64,000 nucleotides of DNA from Pristionchus mayeri. Taxonomy: Eukaryota > Nematoda > Chromadorea > Rhabditida > Neodiplogasteridae. Numbering within the stretch: the stretch's first letter is position 1; the number at the start of each line of letters is the position of its first letter. Location: NCBI GenBank assembly GCA_036245805.1, contig BTRK01000001.1, forward strand, positions 21,335,087 through 21,399,086, read 5' to 3'. Both the position numbers and the translations under genes were made by a program. The notes under the pieces were generated by a model. The model was not told the origin of the DNA. It searched no databases and saw only the letters and a program-made list of their open reading frames with translations. Shown in pieces: positions 1-12,300 of this stretch.

Positions 1-23
1 AGGTCAGATTCGCTTATTATGTA

Positions 24-514
24 ATGCTAGCAAATTACTGCTTCCAGAGCTCAAAAGCTTTCCAAATCGCCTCGAGGGGAATTCCGAGGCCCAAACTTTC
101 CGGGTCACAGGTTATTTTAATGTCGAGTTTAGTTACTATGCTTTGGTGTTATGAGATGGTTGTCAATCTGAAACTGATGCTGTTCAACCTGCCTTACTTT
201 GCAATGAAGGTTCAATCGATCGGGGAGACAGATGCGTGGTTGCGGTGAGTAAATGAGAATAGAGGAGAGGTGAGCTACCGACTTCTAGATGCATGGTCAA
301 CGAGTTCGGATTATCTCTCGAGACTACTGCCTCTCCAGTCAGGTGATCGGTTATTTCGATAGAGAAACTTGCTGAATTCATAAATTGTAGATTGATCCGT
401 CGCTCGACTGGTCCTTTTGGCACGGAGCACGCCCTCCTCGAGCGACAACTCTCCCTACAGAACATTGTAGACAACATCAGTTTGTCGAATCGATTGTTGA
501 CCGGTACGATTAGT
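24..514 (+). CDS. possible 3' end of an unrecognised gene
   Basis: I do not recognise this. An open stretch to about 245 ends in a good donor (gtgagt at 246), and a second open stretch begins after TTGTAG near 392 and runs to a TAG near 514. The two join in phase and the second reads LIRRSTGPFGTEHALLERQ followed by NIVDNISLSNRL. No domain, signal peptide or membrane segment is visible. The gene would start left of the window. Both pieces are short and could be chance open frames. Confidence 0.22.
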
Positions 515-985
515 ATATAGCCCATAGTCTTAGGACTATCAGACGTTAAATATGTCCTTCAAATCGGTGTCAGACTTTTCGATTTATTGAACATATGCCT
601 GGCCAAACGAGAAAAATCGAAATCGCCCTAAGTGTGCCTATTTGTAGTACTCGTCGAGCCTACCTCTGGCGCCATATATGAAATCTTGAACGGACTCTGC
701 GAAATGTGCCGAACGTTATCGGAAAAATTTGCATATTATGAAAGATGTGCCTCAACGTGCACAGTATCGCACTCAAGATTCACCTTGAGCAGATTCTAAG
801 CCATCCAAGGCCACAGAAAAATCGACAAGTTTGAATTTTAGCTCCTTCAGATGGGTGGCTACCTTTTTTTATTCTTTGGTGCTGTCTGATAGCAATCTAA
901 TTTTAAAAAAATACAGGGTAAATTAAAAATAGAGTTTGTGAGGATAAAGTAAAAACGGTGCCATGAAACTTCGTTTCTGCGAAAG

Positions 986-1420
986 CAGCTTTGTGAATTT
1001 AGATGGCACTTCTCTAGTTTAGGGGGTAACTCCGCCCACTTTCCCTCTGCGCCTCTGACACCCTGCCTCTCCCTTCTTACCCCTTCCCTCTGACGCTCAC
1101 GCATGTAAACAACTACTCACGCGCTCTAGTAAACCACTTGTTTGCATGGGAGAGTATTGGCATTACAGCACGCATCTATATCTCCTTCCCTATAACGGCG
1201 ACCCGCGAAGCGGGGAGCCCTGTAAGCAACAATAGGGTCTCCCCGCGAAGCGGGGAGACCCGATCGTTGCTTACCGCTTAGGCTAAAAGCCGGCGATATA
1301 TACAGAAAGCTGCGTAGCTCTTGCCTGTTCTGTTCTCCACTACCTGAGTAGGGACTCAGGGGTCTGAGTGCGAGGAATGGGCTTACCCCCTAAACTAGAG
1401 AAGTCCCATTTAGATTTGAC
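986..1420. mobile_element. terminal-inverted-repeat element with GAA-loop hairpins
   Basis: The ends are inverted copies: ACTTCTCTAGTTTAGGGGGT near 1008 and its reverse complement ending near 1404, with weaker similarity extending about 15 bases outward. Inside are two hairpins closed by GAA loops (CCCGC GAA GCGGG near 1203 and CTCCCCGC GAA GCGGGGAG near 1239). No coding frame is present, so this looks like a non-autonomous element of about 0.4 kb. The rest of 545-2176 shows nothing I can annotate. Confidence 0.6.
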
Positions 1421-2176
1421 ATGCAATTGTTCGGCGCTGCAGGTGCGAAGAAGAACATCTATTCAGATTCCCATTTTGACTTTAACATGAGTATCGTGGC
1501 AGAGGTAGGCTCGACGATGTGGGCGCAGTAGTTGCGATGTCAATTTTTCCACATTAAGAAAGGTCTTTACAAGTTTGTTCACAAAAGTAATATTCGGTCA
1601 TACGTCAGACTAAAAACGTTACTGATTTTCCATTTATCCAGAATATGCGTACGATCGAGATGTAGTAATCGAATCAGGAAGGGATACGAGTGAGGAGGGA
1701 ATCGCACGGAGGAAAGAGGTCATCTCTCCATATCTCGCTTATGGTATTGTTACTCTAAATTCCAGATCCTTGCACGAATGGTTGCGAATCAGTTGCCAGT
1801 AGAGGAGTTCGATGCGATGAAGCCTGCTTGGCCCAGAGACTACGTTTAATTTAGATAAATGTTTAATATTTTCTATGCAATAGTCACACAAATAATTTAT
1901 CGATTTCACAACAGAAGTAAAGACGATTGGCAAAATATTAAGGATAGACTTTGTGCATAAATATTGTTTTCCGAATTTTTTGGCTGCGCGAGTGCACCTT
2001 GAGCATACGATGATCCTTGAAATTGGATACGGTAACGAGAGGGATAGAAATTGGTTAGAGACTATGTAAACAGAAGAGAGAAGATTTGTTGGTCGAGCCT
2101 ACCGTAATAGTGGCGAGATTGCTTGTATTACTGTAAAGAATACCTAGACGAACTCATGGGGATGATGATGATAGTA

Positions 2177-5100
2177 TTAGAACTTCTCGTTTTCCATATC
2201 GAATTGTCCACTAGCGACTCCTTTAGCGGGGATTTTACCAGCCAGCTCGAGCTGACTATCGATCATCTGCGAAAAATTCATAAAGAATAACAAAGATCAA
2301 GTAGTCTAAAATAACTAGGTGGAACTCGATTATGATTTCTATGTCAAAGATAGATAGTTGGAAGTGCATCTTGGCTAGAATAGGATACCTGAAGCAGTTC
2401 TCCGGGAGCGGGCACTCTGCCACTCTCCAACTTGGACCACAACTGATTCTCTCCGAGGAAGATCTCGAATGCTCCCGTTGACATAAGCGAAGACTCCACC
2501 TACAACATATACCTATAGAGGAGTATCTCAATACCTAATATTTCTCATCCGTAATTATTGGTTTACCATATTAGAGAGAAGGAAGAGCATCATACAAGCA
2601 GACAACTTGTTTCCGTGTGCCCATGTTAGAAGAGCAGGGGTGCCGAAGCCCAGAACAGCCAGAGGATTCGATCCAGTCACCACAGAGATCAGACCAGCCA
2701 TCTTGAGCAGGTTGATAGCCTCAAACCATTGTAGCCTCATTTCTCATACTAGAACCATTCCGAGCACACCGTGGTGGACAGAGCGAATAACAGCATATTT
2801 AGAAGTGATATATCAAAACAGTATATCACGCGTCTTCTGAGAGATTGCATGAAAACGGACCCCCTGCGGCACTAGGAGCCGAAAGTTTGAGCAATATCCA
2901 AGAGATATTTACGTCAGAGTATATTGGGGATGAGAAAACTTTTGATGTTGGCAGTTTTACTCAGAACCGGCTTTTAGGGATTTTCCGGTTTTGCGTCCGG
3001 CTCTAGTCTATTTCAGCTCCCAGAGGAGCTAGGATGATGATATTGGGCTCAAAATGTCGGAAAATTATTTTAAACAACTTTTATGTTTTCGTCGAAAATA
3101 GAAAACCACATCTTCATATTGTAATTTTCGAGAAACTGTCAACGAAATCAGATATAAAATTCTACTGGCTCGGGAACCCCCCTGTTACCCAATTTTTCTT
3201 TTCATATTATGAATCCTCGATGTTGATATAGTCTAGGAAAAAATACTATTTAAACTCTACGTTGTGGCTTTTTGAGTTCTGATGCCCGGAAGTCGATTAA
3301 GTGAGCTATGTGGTGATGTAGGCATTGCGAAATTAGTCATTGTTCAGCTCTATTTCTTGTATTTTTATGAATTATCAACGTTTTGAGATGGAAAACAACC
3401 ATTCATGCTTAAAAACCGGATTTAAAATCATTTCTGAAAAGTCGATTTTTTCGACCCCGGAAAATCGAAAAATCTCAAACTTTGGAAATTGCTGATCTTC
3501 ACGACAAATTCAACTTCACAAGCAAAATTAATTATTTCAAAGCCTATATCACCAATGGAAGTTACCGGTTTGCTCATTTATAGGTCGTTGAAAATGGCAT
3601 GGGATGAGTTGCTGAACCATATTTATCTTACGAAAGTATCGCTTGTTTCGACGCGAAATGGTCTATTTTATGACAAATTCGATCAGTTTTATTAAAATAT
3701 TGCATCAAAGAAGAAAAAATAAAACTTCGAAAATTTTCGATTTTCCGGGGTCAAAAAAATCGGCTTTTCAGAAATGATTTTATATCCGGTCTTTTCAGCA
3801 TGAATGGTTGTCTTCCATCTCAAAACGTTGATAATTCATAAAAACACAAGAAATAGAGTCGAATAATTATTAATTTCGCAATGCCTATATCACCACATAG
3901 CTCACTTAATCGACTTCCGGGCATCAGAACTCAAAAAGCCACAACGTAGTTTAAATAGTATTTTTTCCTAGACTATATCAACATCGAGGATTCATAATAT
4001 GAAAAGAAAAATTGGGTAACGAGGGGGTTCCCGAGCCAGTAGAATTTTATATCTGATTTCGTTGACAGTTTCTCGAAAATTACAATATGAAGATGTGGTT
4101 TTCCATTTTCGACTAAAACATAAGTTGTTTAAAATAATTTTCCGCACATTTTGAGACCCAATGCCATCATCCTAGCTCATCTGGGAGCTGAAATACACTA
4201 GAGCCGGACGCAAAACCGGAAAATCCCTAAAAGCCGGTTCTGAGTAAAACTGCCAACATCGAAAATTTTCTCATCTCCAATATACTCTGACATAAATATC
4301 TCGTGGATATTGCTCAAACTTTCGGCTCCTAGTGCCTAGTGGTCATGCAATCTCTCAGAAGACTCGTGATATCACGCCTCTCACGAGAGAGAATCGGGAC
4401 AAATCAGCAGATCGAGTTGACATTTGAATTTCAATATTTCTTGTTTCTTTCATTTATACGTAGTACTTGACATTAGTAAACATAATTCGAAGTTTCGAAA
4501 TTTTTCGATATGCTGCAGCTGCAGCAGGCTACTGCAAAATTGAGGCGGCGACCTTTGTATTCGGTTTTGACCATCATATGTGGATATTTTAGATCTACAA
4601 AGCGTTTCTATGATCAAAGTAATGATTTTGACACGAATTATATATTTTTCACTTTTGCGACCGCTGCAGCAGAGACAGTTCGGATCAGTTTTTAATTTGC
4701 TACTCGAATGAAGATTTTTGCCCCCACTCCTAACTTTACCATCTTGTAGAGCTTAAAATTCTGCACAATATATATTTTTTGCAGAAAATTTCCCGGGGGT
4801 GGTAGGTTCCCAGAGCGCCGAAAGTCTCACAATGGGCTGCAGAAGGGATATGGGGGGGGGGGGGGCTGTGGTCGCAGGTTCGACTCCCGGCGGCGACAAA
4901 AATAGTTTTGCTTGCTTCTTTCATCGTTTTATCGTATTTAAAGAAGTTTCCGCATCAATTCGCTTTGGCAAAAAATTTTGTTTCCACTGCCGGGATTCGA
5001 ACCCGCGACCTTGTGATCGAGCCATCGGTCGTGCAGCCCATTGCGAGACTTTCGGCGTTCTGGGAACCTACCAGGACCCCTGGGAAATTTTCTGCAAAAA

Positions 5101-6350
5101 ATATATATTGTGCAGAATTTTAAGCTCTACAAGATGGTAAAGTTTGGAGTGGAGGCACAAATCTACATTCGAATAGCAAATTAAAAACAGGTACGAAGTG
5201 ACTCTGCTGCAGCGGTCGCAAAAGTGAAAAATATATAATTCGTGTTAAAATCATTACTTTAATCAGAGAAACGCCTTGGACATCTGAAACAGCCATATAT
5301 GGAGGTCAATACATCCGAATACAAAGGTCGCCGCCTCAAGTTTGCAGCATCCTGCTGCAGCTGCGACATCCTATATCCTCTAAACAAATTAGGAGAAAGT
5401 TCTACGACCCAATCCCAAACTAAAAACCTAAAGAACTAAAATATTTTTATTTCCTATGTCAACTCTTCGTCCCGATTATCTCGTGAGGGGCGTGATATTA
5501 AGTAATAACAACACGCTATATTGACCCTTGACTTATAGGAATGAATTAATTAAAAAATTTCGGACTTAATAATTAAAAGAAAACCTGTGCTACGTAGGTC
5601 TTCCAGGCAACGGGCGGGTAGTTGGCTCCTTCGATCTGCATGTGGGGGTACTTCTCACGGACGAACTGAGAGAACTGGTCGAATGCATTACGGTAGCCAC
5701 ACGAGACACTGCAAAATAGGTTCACATGTTCATTAGAGCACTGCAGAGTGGATCTGACCAGAAGAGGAAGCGAAGAGGAGGGAGATCAGTAGCAGTTGAG
5801 CCAACGCCAGTGAACAAGGGCTGATCACGAACCTCAATGTGGTTCTGCAAAAATGTATTGGTTTTTGTGTTTCTGACTCAATTGAACAATTGTGTTCTAA
5901 TCAGCACAATTAAAAAAAAACTTACTTCCTCAGTTCCTACTGAGAAAGCATCGCCCTCCTCAGTTTTGTCATCACCAAACTCAGACGCGAAATCCTCGTC
6001 ATGAATGTCTTCATTGTGCTCCTGCAAATCGATGGTGAGATAGTTAGAAAGTTACGATAAAAGTATGTAAAGATCTCTCCGACCCTCCAATGGTTACAAT
6101 CTTTGCATATTTTTTACGAACCAGGCACTTGTTCTATTTGTGCGAATTAGTTAACAAGATCTAGTTTATTCGTGCACGAGAATACAAAATAATATTTTTT
6201 CGCCTGGATTTTTTTTTGCAAGGATAAGGAGCCTACTCTAGCGAGAGAAGAACAAAAGGAAAGCAATAATACCTCGTGCTTTTCAGCTTCACAAACAGAG
6301 AAGTGAAGAGATAGCAGGCTGATTGAAACGAGAAGCCACGCGAACTTCAT
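2177..6350 (-). CDS. selt-1: SELT/selenoprotein T-like ER thioredoxin-fold protein
   Basis: Seven exons join in phase: 6350-6273, 6021-5926, 5844-5759, 5708-5585, 2719-2567, 2499-2389 and 2266-2177, giving about 245 aa. Residues 1-20 are a signal peptide (MKFAWLLVSISLLSLHF). An acidic stretch follows, then the redox core LRFLFCVSCGYRNAF with a CVSC motif split by an intron at the first Cys. Next come a hydrophobic segment, NKLSACMMLFLLSNMVES, and the family block MSTGAFEIFLGENQLWSKLE. SELT proteins are ER-membrane oxidoreductases of the Rdx family linked to calcium and redox homeostasis. Vertebrate SELT has CxxU; here the second residue is Cys, as in other nematodes. Human SELT is about 195 aa; the excess here is the acidic N-terminal insert. 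The 2.9-kb fourth intron holds two transposons. The acceptor at 2720 (GTTTGAG) is the least certain junction. Identity is secure; the symbol follows C. elegans usage. Confidence 0.9.
2826..4369. mobile_element. palindromic TA-flanked transposon, TATCACG family copy A
   Basis: The two halves are inverted copies of each other over about 0.75 kb each, meeting near 3600. It begins TCACGCGTCTTCTGAGAGAT at 2826, ends with the inverted version at 4369 and is flanked by TA. There is no transposase frame. It lies in an intron of SELT. It abuts copy B directly with a single shared TA (4370-4371). TA flanks and long inverted arms suggest a non-autonomous Tc1/mariner-superfamily element. Confidence 0.8.
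4372..5495. mobile_element. palindromic TA-flanked transposon, TATCACG family copy B with tRNA-like core
   Basis: It starts TCACGCCTCTCACGAGAGA and ends with TCGTGAGGGGCGTGA, flanked by TA on both sides. The arms match from about 4500 to about 5350. Near the centre each arm carries a tRNA-like T-arm/B-box: GGTTCGACTCC on plus (about 4877) and GGTTCGAATCC on minus (about 4995), preceded on the minus strand by D-arm-like sequence. A G11 run lies at about 4853. No coding frame. Confidence 0.8.
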
Positions 6351-6629
6351 ATTTTCCCAGTTTACTACCTGATATACATATATATTTGGTTACACATCAA
6401 TTGAGCACAACAAGGTGAACATGTTCGCACACAAGCTAGAAATAGTACGTCAATCCGATAGCGTACTCGAGGGAAAAGAAATAAAAATTCGCTAGCCATG
6501 GCTATAGCCATCTAGGGACCACTAAACCGGAAAATTAAAATATAAATCCGGGAAAAGGCCAAATTTTTGATAGTAAAACTCGCTCAGAGAGGGAATTCAA
6601 ATCTGTGAAGTTTTCTGGTTTTCTAAGTA

Positions 6630-7890
6630 CAATTAGGGACAGCAGCCGTGTTTATGAATGAGCAGAACAATTAACAAATTGGTGTGCAAATGGAAGCTTA
6701 CCCTACCCCATTTCGAGTTTTCACTTTAGTTTTTCAAAAATAATGTAAAATAATAAGAAAAACAATAATGAATGTTTATGAAGAAGCCGACGTTTTGAGT
6801 CCAAGTGGAGCGCATCACAAGTAGCTTTCATACTCAATTTATCGCAAACTGAAATCCTATAAAATATTTCAGCACCGTCCTTATGAATTGATTAATTTCT
6901 TATTAATTTTTAACCCGCTCTAAAAAATGCGACATATCACCAATCATAACCAAAAACACCCATAAATATCTCGGTGTTTCAAAAGCGTCAAGCAAGTGCA
7001 AGGATTACGGTAACATCAAAGTAAAATAGCATTTTCTATAAAACCGCTAATAGTATATTTTTTGTTTTCTAGTATGTGGTGTAAAACAGGGTTTATCGCA
7101 ATATAGCCAAAAATCTCGAATGTACTAGTAGCGGTTTTAAAGAAAAAGCAAAAAATGTATTTTCACAACGGTAAAATGCCCAACTTTGACGGCCTCATTC
7201 TCTAATATCTTATATTTTTATTTATTTTTATTGTGAAAACAATTTTTTGTGATTGATAATCTACTCAAACTGAGATAATGAAGCTTCGACACTTAATTCT
7301 GAAAACATGCTTATTTTCGATCGCTTCGTGCGTCTTCATTTCTACAGCATGCACCTTCTTGTCATGCTTGTTGCACTTTCATTATATCTTTATATTCATT
7401 CCAGTCAATAAAATAGCTTGAAAATCACATTAAATATTTTAAAAAAATGTTTTAAAATATTGACACGGCATTTTGCGTACACACAAAACCAAGACCCCGC
7501 CCACTACACCACCGCCAGGTTGCGGCATGGTGCGCGCACCTGGCCGCCACACACAAGACCGGAGCCGGAAAAAAGTCATTGCAGAAACCCTGATATCGAT
7601 TGAAAATATCGATTGATTTTTGGTCCTATGCCGAAATCCCTTGCGCAAAGTTAATGTATACGGTAACATTCAAAAATTTAATTCTTCCCACGGTGGTGTG
7701 CACTAAAGTCGGCGCGTGCGTTTGGGGGTCTGTAAGTGGTTTCGTCAACCTGCAATTCGGACCGTGAAATGCCGTGATTGAAAGAATTTGGCTTGAAAAT
7801 TACGGTAGTTTGAAAGCAAAAGCGTCGGAAGGAGGCAACCAATATTCCGTACTCAAAAATTCGGGCTGCCGTCCCTAAGAACAAGCCGAT
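6630..7890. repeat. 1.25-kb interspersed repeat, copy 1
   Basis: Its segments recur at 48885-50150. The parts 6630-6860 and 7776-7880 match there in inverted orientation, while the GC-richer module 7460-7775 (starting near the ACAAAACCAAGACCCCGCCC block) matches in the same orientation. It is AT-rich with no convincing protein. It probably represents a non-autonomous transposon whose internal module has been flipped in one copy. It fills the gap between SELT and the next gene. Confidence 0.7.
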
Positions 7891-7942
7891 TCGGTTTGTT
7901 TTCTTATTGTAATGTGAAACAACGTTGGTGCAGTGATAAAAT

Positions 7943-9085
7943 TTACTTCTTTATTGGGCCGAACTGAAATAAACTCGTTTGCATAGGCTTCTGATATAGC
8001 GGAGATACCGTAATCGTGTGCTCGAAATCATAGACACCATCATGATCGTGCTCAAGATTATCGTTATTTAGAGTATCGATATAGTCGGATCGCTCTGCCG
8101 ATTGAAGTGTCTTCGGAGCAGCTGAACAAATCAAAGTTTGAAAAGAGGAAGGATCGATCCATCCGATCGAACTGATTACCTTCTGACTTCTCCTCACTGG
8201 ACACATAAGCATTTCTTCTGTAAATAGTGTCCAGTTAAAATGTAAATAATAACAAGCCATAAAAAATATATGCTGATGAGCACTCATATGAATGTTCGGA
8301 CAATAGACAGGCGGAAATGACTATCCGGGCGGATCCGGAGAATTAAATAGTTTTTTGCGTTTTTGAGACGCTCTGCGCATTTTTATGGGAATTGAAACGA
8401 TGGCATGCGGTATTATCAACGTTATGAGGAATCGCCGAAATTATCGTAAAAACTTATAGCGCGTCTCAAGAAACGCTTAAAGTTACCCAACAAGGACGAA
8501 ACCCTGATCCCACCCTGATCCCGTCGCGTGTACGAGAGAGTATGCAAAAGTGAGAGAGCGCGGGATTACGCTGATCATTTCCGTCTCTCCCTTGAGGCTA
8601 TTATTGATTTTTAGCATTTTTGTATATTCATTCTATACTAATTCAACCATCGGCTATTCAGTGGAGGACAAAAAATAATGGGTCAATTTCGTCCTTGTTG
8701 GGTAACTTTAATTCTTAATTCACCGGAGGGTCATCTGCGCAGGGTCATGAACAAAGAGTTGAGTGATCAACTGACATATGAGCACTAGTGAGAATGTAGC
8801 TTAGAACTCCGATCGCCAGCGAAACCACGATGGCTACAGAGGCTAAACAGATGTAATTAGCCAATGATTCCCATACTGAACTCCTTACGCCATAGACAGA
8901 TAGATCCGATTGATCTCCAAAACTCGCCACTCTGCATATCCCCCTTCGCCCACCCTAAATGGAAGAAAGTATTGCAAGACTTAAATAATCATTTAGATTA
9001 CCAGCGTCATCAAATGTAAAGTCATCCTTCACTTCGCACTTCACAGTGCGAACTACGCAACTTTGGATCTCGGACGAACCACTCA
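7943..9085 (-). CDS. single-pass membrane protein, unrecognised, C-terminal part
   Basis: Three exons join in phase on the minus strand. The exon ending near 8780 contains GRRGICRVASFGDQSD followed by a hydrophobic membrane segment (YICLASVAIVVSLAIGVLSYIL, about 22 residues). A short exon near 8205-8170 reads RNAYVSSEEKSE. The last exon, 8121-7943, encodes an acidic cytoplasmic-type tail ending SLFQFGPIKK and a stop. An upstream exon near 9085-9000 (MSGSSEIQSCVVRTVKCEVK) is open but joins in the wrong phase with a GT donor; a GC donor (GAC|GCTGGT) would restore it, which is speculative. The 8481-8707 transposon sits in the intron after the membrane exon. No family assignment. Confidence 0.6.
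8481..8707. mobile_element. 227-bp TTAA-flanked inverted-repeat element, copy 1
   Basis: It begins AGTTACCCAACAAGGACGAA and ends with the inverted form, flanked by TTAA on both sides (8477-8480, 8708-8711). An almost identical 227-bp copy is at 39826-40052. TTAA targets are typical of piggyBac-type transposition. A relic of the end (AAAGTTACCCAACA) is seen near 52062. Confidence 0.85.
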
Positions 9086-9379
9086 TTTGGAATGAAAATA
9101 CTGGAAATGAAAAATAGAGAAATGAACTTTATATTTTTACTGCTATGTATCGTGATCCAAGAAATTTTCCGAGCCAAAAAAAATAAAATAAAAAATGTTC
9201 TTCGCAAAATAACTCAAAGAAAGATGAGATTGTGTAATCGATATGAAGATTACAGTAATTTAGTTTCAATGTTTTGAAATCCCCCTGAGCTGTCCATGGA
9301 TCGAACATTTCAAATGCATGGTTTTATTTGTTTCTTGTTGGCTGGTGTGTTTATATATTTGTAATTATTCAAGGTTGGA

Positions 9380-12300
9380 ATGCCACGTAAGAGGAAGGAA
9401 CCGATTGCTGGTGTAGAAGAAGCAGTTAATGGAGCGAAGACAGAACCAGTCGAACCACGTGAAGTGTACGTTTACGCTGATTGTTTCACCAGCTGAATTA
9501 AATATCTCTGAAGGTTCACACTCGATGATGAGGAAGACGACGATATTCAGATTATCAGTGCAAAAATAGTCCATAAGCAGAAGAAATCAAGCAAGGAAAA
9601 AGGAAATGCGACCAAGTGAGAAACCCTTTCCGGTTATAACTTGTTGTTCGTTTCAAGATTAACACCCAAACCTGGTGGTGAGGACCATTTACCTCATTCT
9701 TCACGCGAATCAAGTACTGGAAATTATTCTCCCGCTTCGAAAGATCCTAAGAAAGTGATTGGAAAGGAACCATCGGAGAAGAGCCTTAAGGTATCCTCAT
9801 CACCCGATTAGCCTGTACAATGACAATCCTCTTAGACTGCTGATCTCCCCTTCCCCACTCCTACAGTTGAGCATGCTAACACTGTGACTGTACCATCTAC
9901 AGTGCAGCCCACAATGAAACAGAAGGGAGGATTCGCAGTGCCTATAGTCCAAGCACTGTACACTCCCAAAGTGAGCTCACAGATTCCATGATCTCGCATT
10001 CCTTCTAAGATCTGATCAAATATTTTACAACATTCCGGATTGGTTAAAAAAATTTACAGCACATTAAAATACTAAAAAAATAGTTATTTTTAGAGTACGA
10101 ATCCTGCTGTGAACACACCGACTGATGGGAGAGAGAAAAAGGCCGAGACAGAGAAGGAAACACTCGAAAAAGTGAGAATTAAGAATCTTTTCGTTATCGA
10201 GATGGGCATTGATTTGAGAGTTCCAATTCGAGTGAGAAGGAAAGTACCCGAGAATTGGAGAAGGAGACTATGAAGGGAAAGGCGAAAGAAGGAGAGAAGC
10301 ATCCTCAGGGAAAGGTCGAGACTCAAGTGAGACACATTGTCAATCCCTTAATTACATTCATGAGTATGTTAACATTATCTTTCCATAGAAGATGAGTTCG
10401 TTTCAAGCGAGAGTTAACGAGAACCTCAAGCGAGTTTTTGCTGCGACGGTCAGTAAATACAATTTCACATTATAATACAATTTCATAATAAATTTAAAGA
10501 ATATTGCGACAAAATTATTTGATCTGTACTCGTTATGATAGTTCGCTATCACGATTAACCATGGAAGGTCCAATAGCGAGCTTTATTTTCCATTTGACAA
10601 TGGATCATTAGCAGTATGAACTTTGTGAATCAATTGAGATTTCTCCCAGCAGAGTGACTATCGGAGAAATTAATAAGATGAAAGAGAAGGAGAAGCAAAA
10701 GGAGATGGAGAAGGCGAAGGTGAGAAGAAGGGTTTTAGATAAATCGATTTACTGTCCACTCATCATTTATCTCGCGTGTCTTCGCCCAGTCAGTCACTAC
10801 GAGGGCTGACGATGTATGAATACTCGTTTATTGAAACATTTCTCTATGATTTCATTATGTGGAGTGACTTTACAGACAATGGCGAGGGCGCAAGTGATGA
10901 AAGAGAAGAAGAGAGGAGGAGAAGAGAAGGCAACGACTTCGAGGAAAGAGGGCGGGAGGGATCTCACGCTGGTTGTCTCTTACTCTAAAACTTACCCGAA
11001 AGTGGTTGAATGGACATTTATGTATCGGTGGAAGGCCGTTCAACTCCTCCCACGGGGGAGGAGCTAGTCTTCACCCACGGAGGACGGAGACTAGCCCCCG
11101 TCCTACAATTGTCCAGGGAGTAGTGGAAATAGGGCGTAGGCGAGTAGGGACCCCCAAGTAAAATTTTCAACTCGTGGTGTATTCGAAAGTGCAGTGCACG
11201 GGGGCTCTTTTCTACTCGCCCGCGAATTCAAATTGCCGTTATAAATTGGTTTTTATTAAATATTTCGATTTCTTCAAGGTGCCCCTATTCAGTTTTCGGT
11301 GAATAGAAAGAACAGATTGGTATGCGACTAATGAAAATTTTTTAAAGGATTCTGTATTTGCAAACATACTGAATTGCACACTCATTTGAACCCACTTTTT
11401 ATAAAGAATTGTCTAATGGACGTCTTACAGAGTGCCCCTCTTCAGTTATATCATTAATCGATTATGCGATACCGAATGAAGAGTTTACGACAAAATTGAG
11501 AAAATTGATATTTGCAAACCTTGTTTAAAAAATTAATATAATTAAATGTTTATTTTGAGCAATTACGGTAACTTTCGTCATAGGATAACTGAAATTTGAA
11601 TTTATCGACGTTTATTGATCGAAATCAATTTATTCTCTGCTCAAAATAATATGGTTTTTCGATATTTTGTGTGTATATATCAGTCAGTTTTGCTTATATA
11701 TTATCATGTCGAATGACATCAGCCTTCGTTGATTGTGGTGACAGGGAGATGGTGCTCTTCCATTCGAAATTCTCCTTTTTTCAACCAAAATCATTAGTTA
11801 CTCTATTGCTATCTATTTTGTCAGTAAATGAAAGGCATAATCGAAATATTATTGAAACTGTGAATGCAAAAAAATATGACCCATCGAGAACGAGTTGACA
11901 CACCGTTCCGCACGCAACGCACGAAATTCATGCGGGCGGCTTGCACTACACCACGAGGGGCGGGGCTTAGAGTGATCACTTCATACTTACTCAAATTGAA
12001 ATTTAATTAATTTCTAACAACGGCATTCAGATTCAGCATCGCCGATAACCTAATGGCCATGCAAAAATAATTTTTTGGAAGAATTTCACATTTTACTTGG
12101 GGGACCCTAGTAGGCGAGCCACGCCCATCTCTAGATGGAGGAGGGTAGAGGAAGTGGTTTGGCACGGATCTAGAAACGAAAGTAGAGTAATAATTATAGT
12201 TCTTTATCATGCGATATTATGAGATGATTAAGAGTAACTGTACTGGAATTGTAAAATTATGTAATTATTCATTTGTCTATTAATTCAGACCGGAGGGGAT

